The translations under genes and the position numbers were made by a program. A DNA stretch of 18,460 bases from Emergomyces orientalis. Its lineage: Eukaryota; Ascomycota; Eurotiomycetes; Onygenales; Ajellomycetaceae. Shown one piece after another: positions 15,925-18,460 of this stretch. The first letter of the stretch is position 1. The number at the start of each line of letters is the position of its first letter. The notes beneath the pieces were generated by a model. It was not told the origin of the DNA and did no database searches. It worked only from the letters and a program-made list of their open reading frames with translations. Location: contig MOWL01000033.1 of NCBI GenBank assembly GCA_002110485.1, positions 1-18,460 of the forward strand. The letters are read 5' to 3'.

Positions 15925-16430
15925 GGTGTTTGAGAGTGAGTGAGCGAGCTGATGCCCTTCAAGACACTCTACAGCGCGAAAGCGATCGCGATTTAATTGT
16001 AAAAGAATAATATAATTTTTGATAGGGCGAAATTTTGATCTTTCACATAATGATCATATATAAAAAGAGTGAGTGTTATTATTAGTATCAGTGTAAGATT
16101 TATCTCAGACAGCTTTTTGAAGTCGTTTATTATATTAGCTATCTGATAGTGCTGAAATTAGTGAGTCTTCAGTGACTTTTTCAGTCACTCTGTTGATTTT
16201 AGAAACTTGTTATTTTTTTCTACTTTTTTGATTTTTGAGTTTCTGTTCAGAGAGACAAGTGATGCAATTCTATCCGTGAAGCTGTATTTGAGTATGAAGA
16301 GAGTGATTGCGCAACTATAGAGATACTCAAGCGAGCATTGTGAGTTGATATCACAAGGATTGAGATGAGCAATCAAACATCCTGGAGTTCGGAGTTCCCG
16401 CATAAGAACCCAAAAAAATGCCTCAATTTG
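15925..16430. other. Gene-free AT-rich interval
   Basis: No supported gene. A 72-codon minus-strand frame (16185-16403) has no recognisable motif and is probably chance. A small hairpin is present near 16160-16190 (AGTGACT-TTTTC-AGTCACT, 7-bp stem). TATATAAAAAG near 16056 resembles a TATA box on the plus strand but has no gene close downstream. Confidence 0.4.
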
Positions 16431-16891
16431 TAATAATTGCCCGGGGATCGATTAGTAGAACATCCGAGTCGCGAATCAGAACCAGAAGACTCTGCACAAA
16501 GTCAGAATGTACACTACATACCGGTACTGTGGGTACGCAGCTGTGTAGCAAAAGACAAACAAATTCTGATTAGAAATACATTCTGAAGGTAGTTACCTCT
16601 ATTGCTTGGTAATCTTATCTAAGGGCATTTTTAAGTTGCGTGCCTCAGCAGAGTGATGATGAAGGGGGTTGTTCCATTGAGAAACAAATCCCCCTTTCCA
16701 ACTTTAGCCAATATATCTGACCCTCCCTCCCATGTACAAAATTGAGCAATGATCAGTATAAGTGTTCTTGGTTATCGACCCGCAAACTCGATCAATTTGC
16801 GCCCTCCGAATATTCATGATGATATTGCTCTCTCTGTTATGTCAATATTTCCGGTTTATCGTCCAATCAAGCAGACTGCCGCTCAGCCCAT
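16431..16891 (+). promoter_or_regulatory. Upstream region of the MFS transporter gene
   Basis: Normal base composition resumes here. CCAAT occurs at 16708-16712 and at 16863-16867, the latter only 25 bases before the ATG. CT-rich segments (CCCCCTTTCC near 16690 and ACCCTCCCTCCC near 16722), common in fungal core promoters, lie between. Several CGG/CCG triplets near 16806-16860 could be contacts for Zn2Cys6 regulators, which often control such pumps, but no clear paired site was seen. Confidence 0.4.
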
Positions 16892-18460
16892 ATGACATCG
16901 CAGAGCAGCGCGGAACGAGATGCTGAGAAATCCTCTCAGGAACCACCGCAAGGGGGTGCCGTAGTTGAGCGGGAGCCGAGCAGGACAGTACAGGGCTTTC
17001 ACTGGCTCGTCATCTGCGTGTCCCTCTACAGTACTTGCTTCCTGTACGGTCTAGATACAACAATTGCAGCAGATGTTCAAGGCTCCGTGATCATAGCATT
17101 TGGTCATGCCAGTCAAATCGCCTGGATTGGAGCAGGTTTTCCATTGGGCTCCGTGTGCGTCATCCTCTTCCTCGGCACCCTATACAACACGTTTAACATG
17201 AAATGGGTTTATGTTGGCGCTGTGGTGCTCTTTGAGGTTGGCTCGGCTCTTTGTGGCGCTGCGCCAACCATGAGCGCCCTGATTGTCGGTCGTGTCATCG
17301 CGGGTGCTGGGGGGAGCGGCATTTACCTCGGATCCCTGCAATATTTTGCGGTCATGACCACGGAGAAGGAACGAGGCTTTTATCTGTCACTGATTGCCAT
17401 GTTCTGGGGTCTTGGGCCGTTCTGGGACCTATTATTGGTGGTGCCTTTTCTGTGTCTTCCGCAACCTGGCGCTGGGCCTTCTATATTAATTTGGTTATCG
17501 GTGCAGTTGCAGCTCCAGCCTTCCTCTTCTACCTCCCGCCTATTCACCCGATGCAAGGCGTCAGTATTCGAAGGCGCTTAGCTTTGATCGACTTTGTCGG
17601 TCTGATCCTTGGCGCAGGCGTCTGGACCAGTTTTCTATTGGCATTTACAATGTCCGGTTCGCAGTGGGCATGGAAAGACGGACGCACCATTGCCACATTT
17701 GTGGTGTTTGGGGTGGTTTTGGTCCTCTATATCTTACAGCAATATTTTGCTTTCTTAACCACCCCTGGCAGACGTGCATTCCCAGTCCACCTATTGCGTG
17801 ATCGCACACAGGTGCTTCTCTACATCGCGACAGCAGCCGGGACAACAACCCTTTTTGTCGTCGTCTACTATATCCCTATATACTTCCAGTTCGTCAACAA
17901 TGACGAGGCCCTCATGGCAGCTGTACGCCTGCTGCCCTTTATTGTCATCGCCATCGCAGTAAACCTCGTCTCAGGGATTTTCCTCCACTTTATCAAGCTC
18001 TACAAAGTGATCTATATAATTGCCAGCGTTTTCTTGATAGCTGGTGGTGGCCCGTTGATGGTTTATCTTGATCCAACTTCGACGACAGGCGTTATTTACG
18101 GCTTAACAATACTTGTGGCCGTCGGCACTGGTCTGTCTATGGTGACCGGTTATACAATTGCTACACTGACCGTAAAGCCCGAGGATACCGGTGCTGGACT
18201 CAGTTTACAAAATGTCTCACAGATCGGTGGTCAAGTCATTGCGCTCGCCGTCGCATCGCAGATATACCAATCAACGGCCATCAAAGACTTATCGTTGGCA
18301 CTAGCCGGCAAAGGTTTCTCGCAAACGGAAATCCAGGGCGCGGTAGCAGGCGCGCAGAGTGCCTTGTTTGAGAGCTTGGACGGCGAGCTGCGGGACAAAG
18401 CAATCATGTCTATCACCAATGCCATGCAAATGACCTTTGTGATGGTTCCTGTTGCTGGTG
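16892..18460 (+). pseudogene. Fungal MFS drug:H+ antiporter (DHA2/DHA14 type), frameshifted and running off the right edge
   Basis: A membrane efflux pump of the 14-helix DHA2 family, the kind that exports toxic metabolites or drugs from fungal cells. The first frame (16892 to the frameshift) has a hydrophilic N-terminus of ~37 residues, TM1 (HWLVICVSLYSTCFLYGLD), the motif GLDTTIAADVQGSVI, then WIGAGFPLGSV and ALIVGRVIAGAGGSGIYLGS (motif B type). At 17414-17416 the sequence is CTTGGGCCG. After G175 the family sequence continues in the frame one base on, open from 17416 to 18460 (348 codons, no stop): VLGPIIGGAFSVSSATWRW, FLFYLPPIHPMQGVSI, LLPFIVIAIAVNLVSG, LQNVSQIGGQVIALAVA. So one base is missing at a G-run within motif C (G-x-x-x-G-P-x-x-G-G). 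In the first frame translation ends at 17581. No GT-AG intron fits. It is either a true pseudogene or a sequencing error. Confidence 0.88.

Noticed and set aside
16185..16403. 72-codon minus-strand ORF
   Set aside because: No motif and AT-rich low-complexity end; cannot be supported as a gene.
17414..17581. A short intron in the MFS gene explaining the frame change
   Set aside because: Family similarity continues on both sides of the G-run with no residues to spare, and no GT...AG pair fits.

Overview
The window is a transposon-dense stretch from a filamentous ascomycete. The host clues are a fungal 14-TM drug:H+ antiporter gene of the DHA2 (DHA14) type, Ty1/copia and Ty3/gypsy retrotransposons of fungal type, and Tad1-like LINEs. 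It contains no rRNA, tRNA, CRISPR array or bacterial-style operon. Genus cannot be fixed from sequence alone.

Layout, left to right. (1) 1-~2715: 5' part of a Ty1/copia element on the minus strand. Its gag-protease-integrase frame is uninterrupted and runs off the left edge. A leader with a probable half-initiator-tRNA primer site and a tentative 5' LTR precede it. (2) ~2750-9270: an apparently full-length, AT-rich, CpG-poor Tad1-like LINE on the plus strand, with two intact ORFs. ORF1 is a zinc-knuckle gag-like protein. ORF2 carries endonuclease, reverse transcriptase, RNase H and a CCHC finger. (3) 9271-13561: a dead Ty3/gypsy element on the minus strand (5' LTR, gag, protease, start of RT). 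Between its protease and RT sits a second, 5'-truncated copy of the same LINE (9415-11254) in the opposite orientation. The two LINE copies form a 1.82-kb, nearly perfect inverted repeat around a 162-bp spacer. (4) ~13850-15490: a heavily mutated, different Tad1-like LINE on the minus strand. (5) 15490-16430: unassigned remnants, including a possible LTR fragment and a small GC-rich ORF. (6) 16431-18460: promoter region and coding region of the MFS transporter, broken by a one-base frameshift in the antiporter motif and running off the right edge.

How the pieces relate. The intact LINE could supply the enzymes that made its truncated copy. That copy differs from its parent by only two changes visible on reading, so the insertion is very recent. 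The gypsy and the older LINE have decayed mainly by C:G-to-T:A transitions, with CpG almost gone. The active-looking LINE has also lost almost all CpG without losing its reading frames. The copia element and the MFS gene keep normal CpG content, so at least two mutational histories meet here.

The observations most worth checking are the LINE inverted repeat as a possible dsRNA source, a run of stem-loops filling the LINE 5' UTR, LINE ORF1 and ORF2 sharing one frame with a single stop between them, a -1 frameshift signal at the gypsy gag/pol junction, and the frameshift in the transporter.
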